From the NCBI GenBank assembly GCA_003999685.1, contig CP021225.1, positions 248,001 to 312,000 on the forward strand: a stretch of DNA of 64,000 nt, written 5' to 3'. Under the pieces are notes generated by a model. It had not been told where the DNA came from, searched no databases, and saw nothing but the letters and a program-made list of their open reading frames with translations. Every line of letters begins with the position of its first letter. The stretch's first letter is position 1. The position numbers and the translations under genes are program-made. This document shows positions 1-12,025 of this stretch, one piece after another. This stretch comes from Taiwanofungus camphoratus (Eukaryota > Basidiomycota > Agaricomycetes > Polyporales > Taiwanofungaceae).

Positions 1-2244
1 GGCACCCGGCCCCGAAGTTGCGTCCTCAGGCTCCGTCTCCCGCGCGAACTCGTGCGGCGGGAACAACTTCGGGTCCGACGAGCGCACGAACGCAATCGCC
101 TCCGCGACCTGCACCACGCCCCCACCGCATCCTCATCGTCAGCACCCGCCCCACGGCACAGCGCAGCACTCACATTCGACGCCAGGGGCCCCGCGCCCTT
201 CAACTGGTACTGCAACAGCGCCATGGCGAGCCGGACGACCTTACGCACGTTCTGCGGGGGGCGCCGCCCGGAGAGGCCGGACAGCGCCGCGGGATTCCTG
301 TCGCGGAAGTGAAAGTCCACGACGGGGTGGTCTTGCAGGTGCGCGCCGACGCCGGGGAGGTCAGCGATGGTCGGGATGTTGTGTGCGGCGAGGTGCGATG
401 CCGGTCCGACGCCCGAGAGCATAAGGATCTAGGGAGCGTTAGCTGGGTAATGGGGGCACGGACAGAAGGCTTGCCTGCGGAGTGTGCACAGCGCCGGCGC
501 TGGACCGTGATTCAATGGGTGATGAGCGGTGTGATAGAAGACAATCAACTTGACGCACGAGACGACGACCTCCCTGCGCGCCTTCACCTCGAATGTGTCG
601 CCGTTCGCGCCCGTGAATTGTACGCCAGCAGCACGCGGCGTGCAGTCGGCGCCGGCACTGCCCGCATCGAACAGAATGCGGGAGACACGGGCCTTGGTGA
701 GGACCTTGAGGTTCGGGCGAGCGAGCACGTCCGGCGTGAGATACGCGGACTCGGCCGTGACGCGCCGGCCGCGGGAGTTGATGAACGTCACTGCCCAGGC
801 AGCACAGCGGGCTCGTCAGGAGCTGTGTATCACGCAAGCGCGAAGCAGGTAGACTCACTGGCCTGGAGACAGAGATACGGCGCCGGGTTTGAGTGGCGGC
901 CTTGGAGAACAAAAATGAAGGGCAGCACGCACCTTGCTCGCCCCGAGCGTTCCCTTGAGCGTATTGAGATCCACGCTGCGCGCGATGCCTACCCGGTCGC
1001 ATGCCTCAAGGAAGTTCCTCGTGTGTGTGGACGCGTGGCCGAAGTACCCGACTGTCCACCGCGCCGCGCAGGCACATCAGCCTTATCCTCAAGAGGAAAC
1101 ATTGAAGGACACGGCACAAAAGGTGCTCACTGTGGACGGGCCCCGCGGACCCGCGGAGCGCGACGTCGACGGACGAGTACTGCTCGCTCGGGTGGAATTT
1201 CTCGAACTTCATGAAGTAGCTGGGAGGGAGGAAGGAAGGTGTGAGGCTGCGCGTTGGTGATGAATGTAGAAGGATGCCGACGCACGGATGGAGCTCCTTG
1301 TACGACCACCCGGACGCGCCCTCCTGGCCCTTCTGGAGCTCGGCCCACTCGTCGTAGTCGGACGGGGCGCCATAGTGGAAACTGATCGCAAGGAGGTACG
1401 AGTTCCACGACATGTAAGATACAATATTTGGGAGGAGCTCTCCGAACTCACATCATCGCGTTCATCGCGGAGCCTAGCACACAGCGTAGTCACACTGAAT
1501 CAATGAAATCTAGTTAATGCAAGTCAAGGTGCTCACATCCACCTAGGACCTTCCCTAGCAGCAGCCATGCAGTCAGACATCACAGATTCAGATAGGACGG
1601 CACAGGCGTACCTCGAGGCCAGTACCGTGCTTTCGCGCCCGCGTCGGTCTGCGGAACAGTGTAGAGGTTGTAGTCGTGCCGCGAGTGGAACAAGCGCGAG
1701 TACGCCACGGGTATGTAGGAGAACGGGTTCTGCAGGGAGCTTGCATATGGAGCGCATATCGGTCGTCAGAGTATGTGCAAGGGTAAAGCGAACATATGTA
1801 CCTCTCGCCTGCCTCTAGGAGCAGAACTCGGATGGAGGGATCTTCCGATAGTCGGGATGCGAGAACGCAGCCGGCGGTGCCTGCAGACGGGAAAATAATT
1901 ATGAATCTCAATACAAATGAGTCCCAGGATTCCACCGTTGTTCGTAGAAAGCGAAAGCCCTAGACGAAACACGCACCTCCGCCTATAATGACCACATCAT
2001 ACTCCTCTGGATCGTAGTCGCTCTGGCTGCTTTTAATGCGACGACTAACCAGGTTTGGGTCACTTATCAGCTTGTATTCCTTGACCTGTTTGGTCAGCAG
2101 GAGACGAAATAAAACTGTGAGAGAGCCCAAGGCGGCGGAGGTGCCCAGAAATGCTTTGATGACTTGGACGAGGATTGGAAGATAAGCCACGGTCCCGCTG
2201 GCGGACCGCTGCAGCAGAGCCGAATTTCCGACTCTAGCTTTCAT
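1..2244 (-). CDS. GMC-family FAD oxidoreductase, 3' end beyond left edge
   Basis: This is a glucose-methanol-choline oxidoreductase, a flavoenzyme family that oxidises alcohols or sugars and often makes H2O2 in wood decay. The start is taken at 2244, giving an N-terminal hydrophobic segment (LPILVQVIKAFLG) that suggests a membrane anchor or signal. The FAD-binding motif YDVVIIGGG ends at an intron at 1976 and continues after splicing as TAGCVLASRL and LLLEAGE. Further exons give HSRHDYNLYTVPQTDAGA, RYWPRGKVLGGCSAMNAMI, FHYGAPSDYDEWAEL and the second GMC signature GSILMLSGVGPASHL, then LPGVGAHLQDHP. About nine short exons are present and the frame stays open through each join that I checked. 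The C-terminal catalytic His-Asn region lies outside the window. The substrate cannot be read from the sequence. Aryl-alcohol oxidase, choline dehydrogenase-like and methanol oxidase-like subfamilies remain possible. Confidence 0.9.
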
Positions 2245-4293
2245 ATTGTATTCAGTACGATTACACCGAGCTAATGAGATAGGCAAAGGAAATATTGATG
2301 TTACAGTGAGCGCAGTCGCAGCCGCGAGCCTCTTGCCAGTGAGTGATCTTTGATCGACTGCGACTCGATCGGCCAAGTCACGGCCGCTGAATGGCACCAC
2401 AGCTTATTGCGACTCTTGCTGTCCTCTTGCAACCACCACCACCATTGCAATCGCCGTGCCCACCCCGGGACTCTTTGAACCTGGATTTCAATAGAACAAT
2501 GGCTAGTACTCCTTCAAATCATGAGCCTCGGCAAGCGCAGCGCATACCTAGAGCGAATTCATGTCAGTGGCCGTGGTGGCGGACATGAAGACTGCTTACA
2601 CCAGTCGTTGCAGTAGACCACATATCTCAGATCAGATGCTGAGCGGTCTATTGCGTACGCAGGCTCCTGTATTATAGTATGTGACATACACATTGATCGT
2701 ACTCCATGCCCGCCAGACCCGAAGCTGTAGACGCTCATCGAAATGCACTTGGCTCACATCGGCGGTCGGACGCGAATATTGGTCGATTCGAACGAGGAAT
2801 TTTATGTAACGATGCACGTTTCTGGAGAGCCCGTTCCTTGTTTCTGGTAAGGACAAATCACCGTTCAGACTAGTCGCATCTCCCGATCCAGTCCATACAC
2901 GTACTGCTGCTCTGCGTATAGAAACGCGCTCTTCATTCATCAAGCACCATGTTTTATAATCATATCACGTCAGATATGGAGGGCTTTGTCTTGTTCGCTG
3001 CCCTGCTGGACAACCTCGTCGCTCCTCAGAGAGCGCTCGTATCGACAAGATCTCGCAGTCCGCTCGGGATGCACGGAGATCAGCAGACATACGTACGAGT
3101 TCTCCTGCAATAAGGTGAGTTTGTGCGGCATATAGCCAGCAACAGAACACCGACATGTGCAAGCATCTGAACTCCGGGCTGCTTTTTGTATGAGCCGGAG
3201 ACAGCCAAAGTGAGCAATCGCACGGCTCGAGCACAATTCCCCTCATGACTAGCGCGTTGCACACTCCGAATCCTCTGGCTTTGATCTCTGTGGTGCGTGC
3301 CTCTAGTAGCTACACATTCGTGAGTTATTAACCTTCCATTTCTCAAAAATATTTCTGACGTCACGCTTATCGCAGACGCCTATCCTATACCACATTCAAA
3401 TATCAAGGTTCTGATAGATTATCTAATCTTTACAAGGATTCGCGTTCCTTAGAGTGTGCGTGGTGTAGCCGGGCTCAACCGCAACCGGTACCTTCGACCT
3501 GGTATATGGAGCCACTAGTACCCTTCCTGCCGTTGCCATGAATGCTTGACCGTGTGAGATTTTCACCCCCCCTGCATGGCCTGAACCACCCGTACCCAAT
3601 CAGACGTTTGTGCCTTGTTAACTTTAACTCACATTCCCGGGGGCTCTGCTTTTAGGGGAGCTACCAAGCTCTTTAACAGCGAGGAAAACATTATGGTCCG
3701 TTATATGGAGACTTTCCGCGAGAATGTGATCTTTGTTGGGAAGATGTGTGGCCCAGACGGATATGGCCGCAGCAAGTGGACACTCCGAAGCACAGCTCGA
3801 CTGTTGTTGGTAGGGTCCCATATTCCTTTCACGCTATGTGTAGTGCAAATATTGGTTAGCTGTGCTTTGTCTCTACTCAGGTGTCTCTGTATAGTGTGGC
3901 TTGCGTGCGGACGCACATTGTCCTGCTGTGCGCTGAACTTCCCGGCACCCGCGCAAGACGAAGGGTGCACATATACCGGCATGAACCGATGACCAGTCCA
4001 GAGACTGGGGTTGTAGCCCACGTATTGTGGACTTCCGGGTCAGACATGGATTCAATACCTATCTTACGCTCCTGTTTACTCACATCAAGCCACAGCGCTG
4101 AGGCCATGGCCAATTCCTTGTTGTGTCTCTGATCGTGCTACTAGGGTGCTCCTGAGAGACAGAGCACCAGCCGCCGTCCGTTGGCTATCATAGGCCTCTG
4201 CCACCTCGTGTATCCAGCCGCAGAAGATTGCCGCTCAAGTATAGGCTTATAGTATCTCATGGGACCTGCTTTCTATCAAACTACCATTCTGCC
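2245..4293. other. Intergenic, no gene supported
   Basis: About 2 kb lies between the GMC gene (-) and the small charged gene (+), so it holds both 5' regions. Short open frames occur on both strands, for example at 2632-2943 (-), 2965-3264 (-) and 3615-3992 (+). None shows a recognisable motif, and I see no convincing splice chain joining them. Confidence 0.5.
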
Positions 4294-5245
4294 ATGCCCG
4301 TTAACAAGCAGCCCAAACCTAATACTAATAATGCTGACAGGGGCTATGGCCATGCGGATTCCAGAGGTGCCAACACAGCTGTAAGTACTGTCTTGGATGT
4401 CTGACATAGCCAGGTCGATTCAATCTGGTAATTCAGGAGCCCAAGCCTGCTGCTGCTCGGCATAAGAATGTCGAAGATGGACACAGGAAGAATGTCAAGG
4501 ATGTACGCGAGCAGGCTGCCCACGATGCACGTCAGGTGGCTACCAACGATACGCGCGGCAAGCATACCGACAACAGACGCAGTAAGGACGTCAGAGATGC
4601 CGGCGAGAAGGCTAAACACCACATGGTCCCTGCTAACCAGCAACCACACGGGGCCCACAAAGTGGCGGCACCCCGCAGTAAGCCTCCGATTGCTAACCAT
4701 GACCGCGCGGACCAGCGAGCTCATAATACCAAGGCGGCCGTAAGTTCCTCCTTCCCTGGAGGAAACATTCCCAGCTTACCCAAGGTTACTACAGCATCCC
4801 GATGTAGCTCGACCTCAGGCGCGGCCTCAGGCCAACCAATGGAAGAGCAATAGCGATGGCAAAAAGCCACCGCTGGACACTCGTCAAGGCGATCGCAAGG
4901 CCCACCACGCAGTGGAGCCTCGTAACAAACCCGCCCCGGCCATTGCGGCCATCACTCCAGTTGTATGTTTCCATTCATATCCCATGCCAACAAAGTCAGC
5001 CCAAGCTGAACCGTTTGCAGCGCGCCAATGCAGCCGCGCATAAGGGTGTCGAAGGCGCGGTCGAGAAGGCGGATGGCCGCAAAATGACTAGGCACGTCGC
5101 TTTCCGGCCCCAGCACGAGAGCCCCGCGGCACCGGAAGCTGCGCCCGCCCGCGTCCCTGCGCTCGAATACAGGGTTTACTTTCGCGAGACGCGTGTCGAA
5201 TGTGTTTATGGTGCCCCGAACACTAATGAGTTTGGAAGCAATTAG
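4294..5245 (+). CDS. Small highly charged four-exon protein, function unknown
   Basis: I rebuilt four exons: 4294-4380, 4437-4739, 4795-4962 and 5000-5245. All three introns lie in phase 0 and have GT-AG borders (56, 55 and 37 bp), and the joined frame ends at TAG to give 267 aa. The protein is rich in Lys, Arg, His, Asn, Asp, Ala and Pro, has almost no hydrophobic stretch, and repeats short stretches of similar composition (NADRGYGHADSRG, NDTRGKHTDNRR, HDRADQRAHN). It looks intrinsically disordered and soluble. No catalytic motif, signal peptide or membrane segment is visible. The C-terminal 20 residues (YRVYFRETRVECVYGAPN) are more ordered-looking than the rest. I do not recognise a family. 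The evidence that it is real is the clean frame across four exons. Confidence 0.6.
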
Positions 5246-6226
5246 GCGAGCATGTCGGCACAAAGGGCAGTGCCCAATTTATTGGATGGTGTTCATGCGG
5301 AAATCGCGAGAGGAGTAGGAGGTTCTCGCTTCTAAATTTCTGTTTGACGTTCACGCCGAGCGGGTCAAAGGGTTGTTTGTGCAGTCCTGTTTTAGTCCAG
5401 GTTTCTCAATATATGATCTTATAAGCTTCACAATTAGACGCAGTGCCACTGCCAGCCTGGCCAGCGGTATCACTACTCGCCTAGTATCCCAACGGCAGGT
5501 AAGTAAAAAGTAGATAGTAATAGAATCCCCGCTAATACCTGTTGGAAATTCCAGTTCCTACGGTACATACAGATCACATGACCTAGTGTGTATTCAATGC
5601 ACCTGTCCATACGTACCTGATACGGTACGTGTTTGCTGGCTCAGACACGATTTATTCTTTCTCTAACGCGTGGTCCCCAGCCAAAATCCAACAGTAACTG
5701 TGTTGGATGACGTGTTATGTAACATAACATTGTGGTGTCGTGCATTACGTCAGTACCAATGATGTGCATTGTGCAGTGATCAGACTTCAGGACTTGGCAA
5801 GTTACATACATCTAAAGCTTGACGTCCACTGCCGTCAGGCAAACGAAACCAATTATTGTTACTGATTCATTGTCCCAATATCTACTAGCGGTCTGACTCA
5901 GCAAGGAGACTACCACGCCCCATACTATCAGTCTAAATCGTCGTCACTCATCGCTCAGCTTGAATTTTGCGAACTGCAACAAAGCATAGGATCATTTGAT
6001 GTTAACACCCATTCACTAGTCACACCACGGTACCAAGCTATCGCCTCCCACTCAGGCCGCCTCCTCCGGTCGCGAACTTCATCATCATCCGATTTCTTAG
6101 GCTGATACTGTACACTAGGCATTCTGAGAATTTTATATCCCAGTAGGCTTATCTCACTCAATTTGATCTTGGTCTGATCTTGGCTTCCTTCCATAATTGC
6201 TGATCAATACTCTGAAGATCCATATC
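5246..6226. other. Intergenic with two short palindromes
   Basis: No gene is seen. Two near-perfect inverted repeats sit close together at about 5690-5708 (arms CCAACA/TGTTGG) and 5714-5728 (arms GTTATGT/ACATAAC, 1-nt spacer). They could be protein-binding sites or hairpins, or simply chance in AT-rich DNA. Confidence 0.4.
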
Positions 6227-7411
6227 ATGAACCTCCACTACTCTGTTCCAAAACTTCCTCCAGAGTTGATCGACCTAATCCTCGACGAACTACGAGATGA
6301 TAAGAACACCAGATGCAGTTTAGTCTCTCGCAGTTGGACGGATCGCAGTCAATACAACTTCTTCGCTCGAATGGAGGTGATAGATACGCACCCTCGCCTC
6401 CATTTCTAAGCATTTTGGCTGTTCGTCAATGACAAATCCAGCATGTGGAAACATGTATATGTTTCTCTGGAGGATTCCCTGAACACATCCGCATGTACGC
6501 AGACCTTGATATAGAGTATCTTACTGCTGCTGTCAGCAGGCTGGGTACCCTGCACACTCAAAGTAGCAACCGTCAAATTTTACTTGCCACCGAACACACA
6601 CTTACATGCACCATTCCCGAGACCGATGCGTAAACTTGTGTTCCAAAACGTCAAAGGCGGTTGCGGCTGCTGAGCTTCTCAATTTGTTCACCACAGTTGA
6701 CGACTTTCAGGTTGACCTCCTACTTGAGAACGGCTTCAAGCACGTATCGTCCTTTCCTATGCAAACTAACCTTCAGATATCGACTCTCAGCCTACGTAAC
6801 GGATATTCGTTCGGCGTTATATTACAGATCCTTCGAGGGACGCACACAGCGAAGACTCTTAAGTCATTGGAGACTGCTCTCATATTTATCGACGATATCG
6901 AAGATACGGGAAAATTTTTTCAGGAGGTACGATCGTGTCTCACGCACCTGAGTATGGGTATCTGCCCGGCTTTAAACCACGGAGGTTATTCCGGTAAAAA
7001 AACTCATTCGAAGATCTTGGATTGTAACTAACTGCGACTCATTTGCGTTCATCAAGGTCATGAAATTCGTTGGTCTCCATTGGACATTGCCAGTGCAGCG
7101 CTCTCCGTACTCTCCATCTTTGTCTTTGGGATCCTCAACAATGGCATTCCGTAGTGTCCATTCTGGAGCGCGCGCCGTGCACTATTAGCGAAATTAAACT
7201 CGACGGACGTTGTGCATCACCATTGGAAAAGAAGCCGTACGAAGTCCTGGAGGAAGCAGACTGGCCGCGAATTAAGGAGCTACAAGTGCTGACGTTTCAC
7301 TTGTCTGCAAACCAGAGGGTGGTCGCGGCCCGAATAGGCCATCGCAGCAGGGATGTGGTGATCAAGCGCTTGCCCGAACTATACGCCAGTAGCGTGTTGC
7401 GCTTTTCGTGA
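6227..7411 (+). pseudogene. F-box/LRR-type gene, probably decayed
   Basis: The 5' end encodes a clear F-box start: VPKLPPELIDLILDEL, then CSLVSRSW, the motif that binds Skp1 in SCF ubiquitin ligases. In intact basidiomycete members several more residues separate these two parts, so this F-box is shortened. The frame stops soon after PRLHF at about 6408. Later segments in other frames still look like the same family: ELLNLFTTVDDFQVDLLL and FGVILQILRG (6680-6860), LRTLHLCLWD and the typical tail LPELYASSVLRFS ending at 7411. I could not link these pieces by plausible GT-AG introns throughout, so a pseudogene with several frame breaks is more likely than a multi-exon gene. An intact gene of the same general family lies at 15232. 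Confidence 0.6.
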
Positions 7412-8349
7412 AACGGAAACGCTATACCAGTAAGTCTAACTATTGTGCACAATATTCAAGAACGCATCATCCTTGTTTCATCAGTCGTTGATGTACGATC
7501 ATCGCTGCGAATACGTATGGTGGGTCCTCTCTGTATACGTTCCGACAATAATGCTATTTTGGGGAACATCACGGGTCTGAACCAGTGCTAAAGCTGTATG
7601 CATTAGACTGTCTTGTCATTGCGTTCGCAACGACTACCCAAGAACATTAATATTTCCTCAGTTTTTCCCCATAATAAAATGGAACGGGGGAAATGATATA
7701 CTTACCTCAGGTGAAAGATGCTTCGAAAAGACGAGATAGACTGCTTGGATACTTGAGCTTGACTTTCAATAGCAACGCTGTCACTTCAACACAATGCCAT
7801 AAGCTATGTTATCTTTTCTCGAGATGAGAGGTGACTAGGAAATGAAGTACCAAATCCTTGAATTAGGACACTCAAAGTAACAATGTATGCCAGGAAGACC
7901 GAAAGACTATTGTGGTCCAGGCAATCGTTTCGTTCTTGACTGCAATGAGCGAGACAACCTTGTTCATTAAGCAAGAATTTCTTTATTTGATTTTGCACAC
8001 TGAAAGAGGCATCATGATGGACATTGTGTGCAACAGGTGGTATGTGATGGCAGAAAAGGACTAGACACGAAAACTGACAAGAGATAAGGCAAGGTAAGAG
8101 GTTTGGACATCCAAAGTCATAACTACGACGAGGCAGATATAGATATACGAGAGCAGTGGTGAGGGAAAGACAAGACAGGCAAGGATTGGAAACAACTTGT
8201 AGTGTAGGAGCGAGTGTAGGATTGTATAAGATATCATCTGAGCGACCACGACATAACTGTGCGCACCCGAGTCATAGTCAGGCGTCCGTGTAATCTCACA
8301 AATAGCGACGGACCCAATCAAAGTTCGTGCCACCTTTCGAGAAATCACA
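7412..8349. other. Convergent 3' intergenic region
   Basis: This AT-rich stretch lies between the 3' ends of the F-box relic (+) and the disordered-protein gene (-). No supported gene, RNA or repeat was seen. Confidence 0.5.
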
Positions 8350-10242
8350 CTAGTCTTCGTCTGGGATCTCTCCTGCCACCTCATCGGGAATGCTCGCGAA
8401 GCTCACCGGGCGCGGCTTCGCCTCAAGCATACTGATGAGGTCTTCGATATCATTCCCAGCAGGGTCAGTCTTCCCGTTGACTTGAGTCTCCACATTAGCC
8501 TCGTGTTCGAGTTCAGGATCGCGGGCCTGCCCGGATTCTGCGGAAGATGCATCCTCCTCAGGAGTCGGATCATGCACCTCAGAGGCAGATTCAGCCACGG
8601 CTTCTGGCTCGTTATGATGCTTATGCGATGCGACTGCGATGTTGTCAAGACCCTCTTCGGCAACAGGCACGCTGTCGCCTTCCAAGTGCTCACCCGTATG
8701 GGGTAACTCTTCAAGGGGATCTTCCAGAGACACGTCGGTGTCGTGTTCATCATGGATCTTGTGAGCCCTCTCCACGTCCACCATTTCATCTTTCGCGACA
8801 GTCTCTACAACCTCGACTTCATGTTCCTCGGGTTCCTGCGTAAGTGTCGATGAGACATGCTCCGGCTCGTCGATGAGAGTGCTCTCGGAACCTTCGTGCT
8901 CATGGACGAGCTCTGATTCTGCTTCTGGCTCATGATGATCGTCGCTTCCCACGATCTCATCATGGTGCTCTTCAATCTCTACCTCAACTGCGGCTTCCGG
9001 TTCTTGTTCCGAGACCGCCGTAACTGCTTCTGGTTTCGGCTTCGCCTCTTCGGCACCTGTCTTTGCGCCGGTGTCAGCGGTTATACCCTTCTTCATCCCA
9101 GTCCCTCTCGTAGGTACAGCTCCCTTTGCTGGTAGGCCTCCTCTTCCCGCACCAGCCTTCGCACCCCTGGCTGGACCCACACTCACTGGGGCAGTCGGTA
9201 CCTTCGCCTTCTGCAAGCTCGCCGCAGTTGGTTTGCTCAGCCGCTCTGAAACACCAGGGCCGAGCGGCACCTTCTTCGTTGGTGTCGGCGCGGGCGGGGC
9301 TGCGTTACGCGCTTTAGCGAGCGAAGCCGCCGTAGGCGCGAACAGTCCCGATGCCGGGGTCTTTGGTCTCGAGGGCGTAACAGTGTGCGCAGTCGCGGTC
9401 GCTGTGGAAGCAGAGGGCGTCTTTGGGCGTGCGGGGGTGCTGGCGGGTGTCCTTGACCGTGCAGGGGTGGTGGGTGCACGTGGGGCAGTGCCGGTACGTG
9501 AGGACGGGCGCGGCTTTGCCTGTGCATGCGCAGGTGTCTTGCTGTGCGTGGATGGAGTAGATGTTGAGGTCGATGGCGCGTGGTGAAACGCGGAAGGCGG
9601 CCCCTTCGCAGGCGTACGACCGCCCGCGGTACTTGGTCTGCTAGGCGTAGACTTGGATGGCGTAACGGGCGTGCGCGAGGAGACAGTACCGATGCTAGAC
9701 TGCCGTGCTGGTGCGGGTTTGGGCACTGGCACGGCTGGTTCTGGTTGGGACGAATGGGCTTCGGTCGCCGAGGCCGATGATGTGATTGACATTGCGTCTG
9801 AGGCCGGCGCAGCTGGCGGCGGAGACTTGTGCCTCGCATCATCCCCTGCACTAGGCATTTTGGGCTTCGGTGGCCATTCACGACGTTCCTTTAATTCCTC
9901 CTTGGCTGAATCACCAGTATGCTGCGATGCGACACTCGACGTGCGTGGTGCCGTTGGGGTGAGAGACTGGCGTTTGGTTTGTTGCTCGAAGCGACCGATG
10001 AGATTCGCGACACTCTGACGAGGGCGCTCGTCGGGTAGCGGCCTGGCAGGCAGGGAAGCTGATTAGCTGAGATGCCATCAGCACTACAAGACGGAGCGTA
10101 CATTTGAGTCGGTACTGATGCAAATTATATCGCACGTATTAGGGGGACAGAATGTTCAGGAGCAGGCAGCCCTCGCCGGCGAGAGCGATATGCAAGACTT
10201 CCACGACAGCGGTGATGTTGAACGTTGATGACTTGGATGCAT
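8350..10242 (-). CDS. Long intrinsically disordered protein, conserved-looking
   Basis: A long frame ends at 8350 and stays open up to a stop just above 10042. An internal Met lies at 9858, but the frame upstream of it encodes SVANLIGRFEQQTKRQ and KEELKERREWPPKPK, which look like genuine coding sequence, so the real start is upstream. A pyrimidine-rich acceptor at 10043 (ttccctgcctgccag) fits an intron. A short first exon at 10242-10205 joins in frame and gives 576 aa, but its donor (GTGGAA) is weak. The first half is Pro/Thr/Ser/Ala-rich with many SRPKTP-like repeats, which would suit a phosphorylated or microtubule-associated linker. The second half is strongly acidic with many Glu and His. 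The tail is IEDLISMLEAKPRPVSFA. There is no enzyme motif and no membrane segment. The stop and the main exon are firm and the start is not. Confidence 0.7.
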
Positions 10243-12025
10243 GAGAGACGGTCAACCGTCACATAATCACCTACTCAGATAGTTGCAAATAGTCGGAGTT
10301 TTAAATAAGCCTTTCTGAAGTTGAAACTGTTCATACATTTCTTCCTCTTAGTTCGAAGTCCGGCCGTTCCGACTCTGATACCAACAGTCCTCATGATTGA
10401 TATCGAAATCATTTGCAAAAATGTTCACTTGTACGAATCTTTTGGATTTTTTGCCGACTTGTTCACTGTACTAGTGGCTCACTGTGCTAGTGATTCTCAA
10501 AGCATTCCCATCGCACTGCCGAAGTGCAACTTTTTGTATGCAACTGCCGCCTTCCTCCGTTGTGTGTTATTTTTACCCACCCTAGTAGTTCTGTGTTCTA
10601 CTTCTGGCCACTCCCTCAAACCAGGCTAGTCCCATGCTCGTCTCCTTGGTACCCCGTGTGTTTTGAAAACCGATCCGAAGACGAGAGCTTTTGACAAGGC
10701 CGACCTGTACCCCTCAATCGTAGGCCTCCTGATGTGATGCACTCGGGCGCAAACATGATAACTGAATTGTTCAGTGTCCTTATTGTGCATAAAATTGCTC
10801 AAGTGCTCCCTTGTTGATGGGAAGTTGGTAAGGAATCATCACGATAACATGCTGACTTAGGTGACTCCCATATTATCTACTCCACGACACTCTACGAGCT
10901 GCATAGTTATCTTACACTCCTCACGATCTTGGGACATTGTTCCTTACTTTTGTTTGCAGCGACGAGCCGTCAGGGATACCACAATTCTTGACTATCGTAC
11001 GCATCCGTATGTGCTGGACCTGTGTTTACGTGGTCTATCTTCAGCTTTAAATACCTCCAACCCGGCATATCCTCTAGACGTTGATTTGATAGGATTACTC
11101 GATGTCTTCACCGCAAAAATGAACAAGGCTATAGCCATGTCATGTGGTCTGTACCTTGAACGGTGCCCGATTTTGCCCTTGCGCAGTGAGTGCTTTCGTT
11201 GGGACATCTAGTGTTTCCCAGATAAAATCTTTGTACCTCGCAACCGAAGTTCTCAAAGTTGTGCGATATATTGGTCTTGATACGTTCACTTCCAGAACTT
11301 GTGTCAACTGTGCTTCGCACTGGTGTCCCTCACTCGTCAGCATCAATTCTGCTCAATCGCGGACGCTCAATAAGGTTAAGGTTTTGGGCTCATGGAGAAA
11401 GGTCATCATATCTTTGCATATCTTTTGAATCTGGCATTTCGACAATTGCTAATTGTGTACATCAACGTTCATGGAGACTTGGTCTAGTTCTTGCTCGCAT
11501 GGCAACGTACCCTAGGCCAGACGTCCTTCAAGCTTGTCGTTATTCACGATCGCATGAGGCGGTGACTGGATGGTCTCTTTTTACGACATCGATGCTTCGT
11601 TAGCATCCATGATCGTGAGGTCGTTGTGGTGCATATCACCATCTAGCTGCGCACCATCTGAAGGTAGTGTCCATATCCTGGCACGGGAAGATACAATGCG
11701 GAAGAATATTGTGTGATGCTTCATTGTTCATCATTCAAGGTTAATCTGATGAGTGAATACTTTGTTCTCTAGAAAGGCCATATATAGCTCCAAGAGAAGA
11801 GAGATGAACTCAAGAGCAGTGTCAAGCGTGTAATCAGATCGCTAGTATGCACAAATTGATGCTTCCAGCCAAATTTGATGCAGCTCGTTACGAATAGTAT
11901 TGTCTCAAGGTGTATGTGCGAGGGGATCAGTAAAGCAGGGAAAACAGATAAAGTGACGATGACATTGAGAGGGTATCAATGGGAATAGCACTGTGGACTT
12001 GAATAGCACGTGTATGATGGGACCG
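10243..12025. other. Region without a supported gene
   Basis: Several open frames of 60-115 codons occur on the + strand (10321-10629, 10861-11211, 11259-11603). One of them (about 11030-11170) has an F-box/LRR-like feel, but no motif is strong enough to name. The base composition is similar to the decayed F-box and kinase loci nearby, so it may be debris of such genes. Confidence 0.4.

Noticed and set aside
429-1214. Several long frames on both strands over the GMC gene, including a 398-codon + frame from 18
   Set aside because: The minus-strand exons encode conserved GMC motifs, and the others are shadow frames in GC-rich DNA.
9071-9586. 171-codon + frame rich in Ala, Gly and Val
   Set aside because: It is antisense to the Pro/Ala/Thr-rich part of the disordered protein, so the composition is forced by the real gene.
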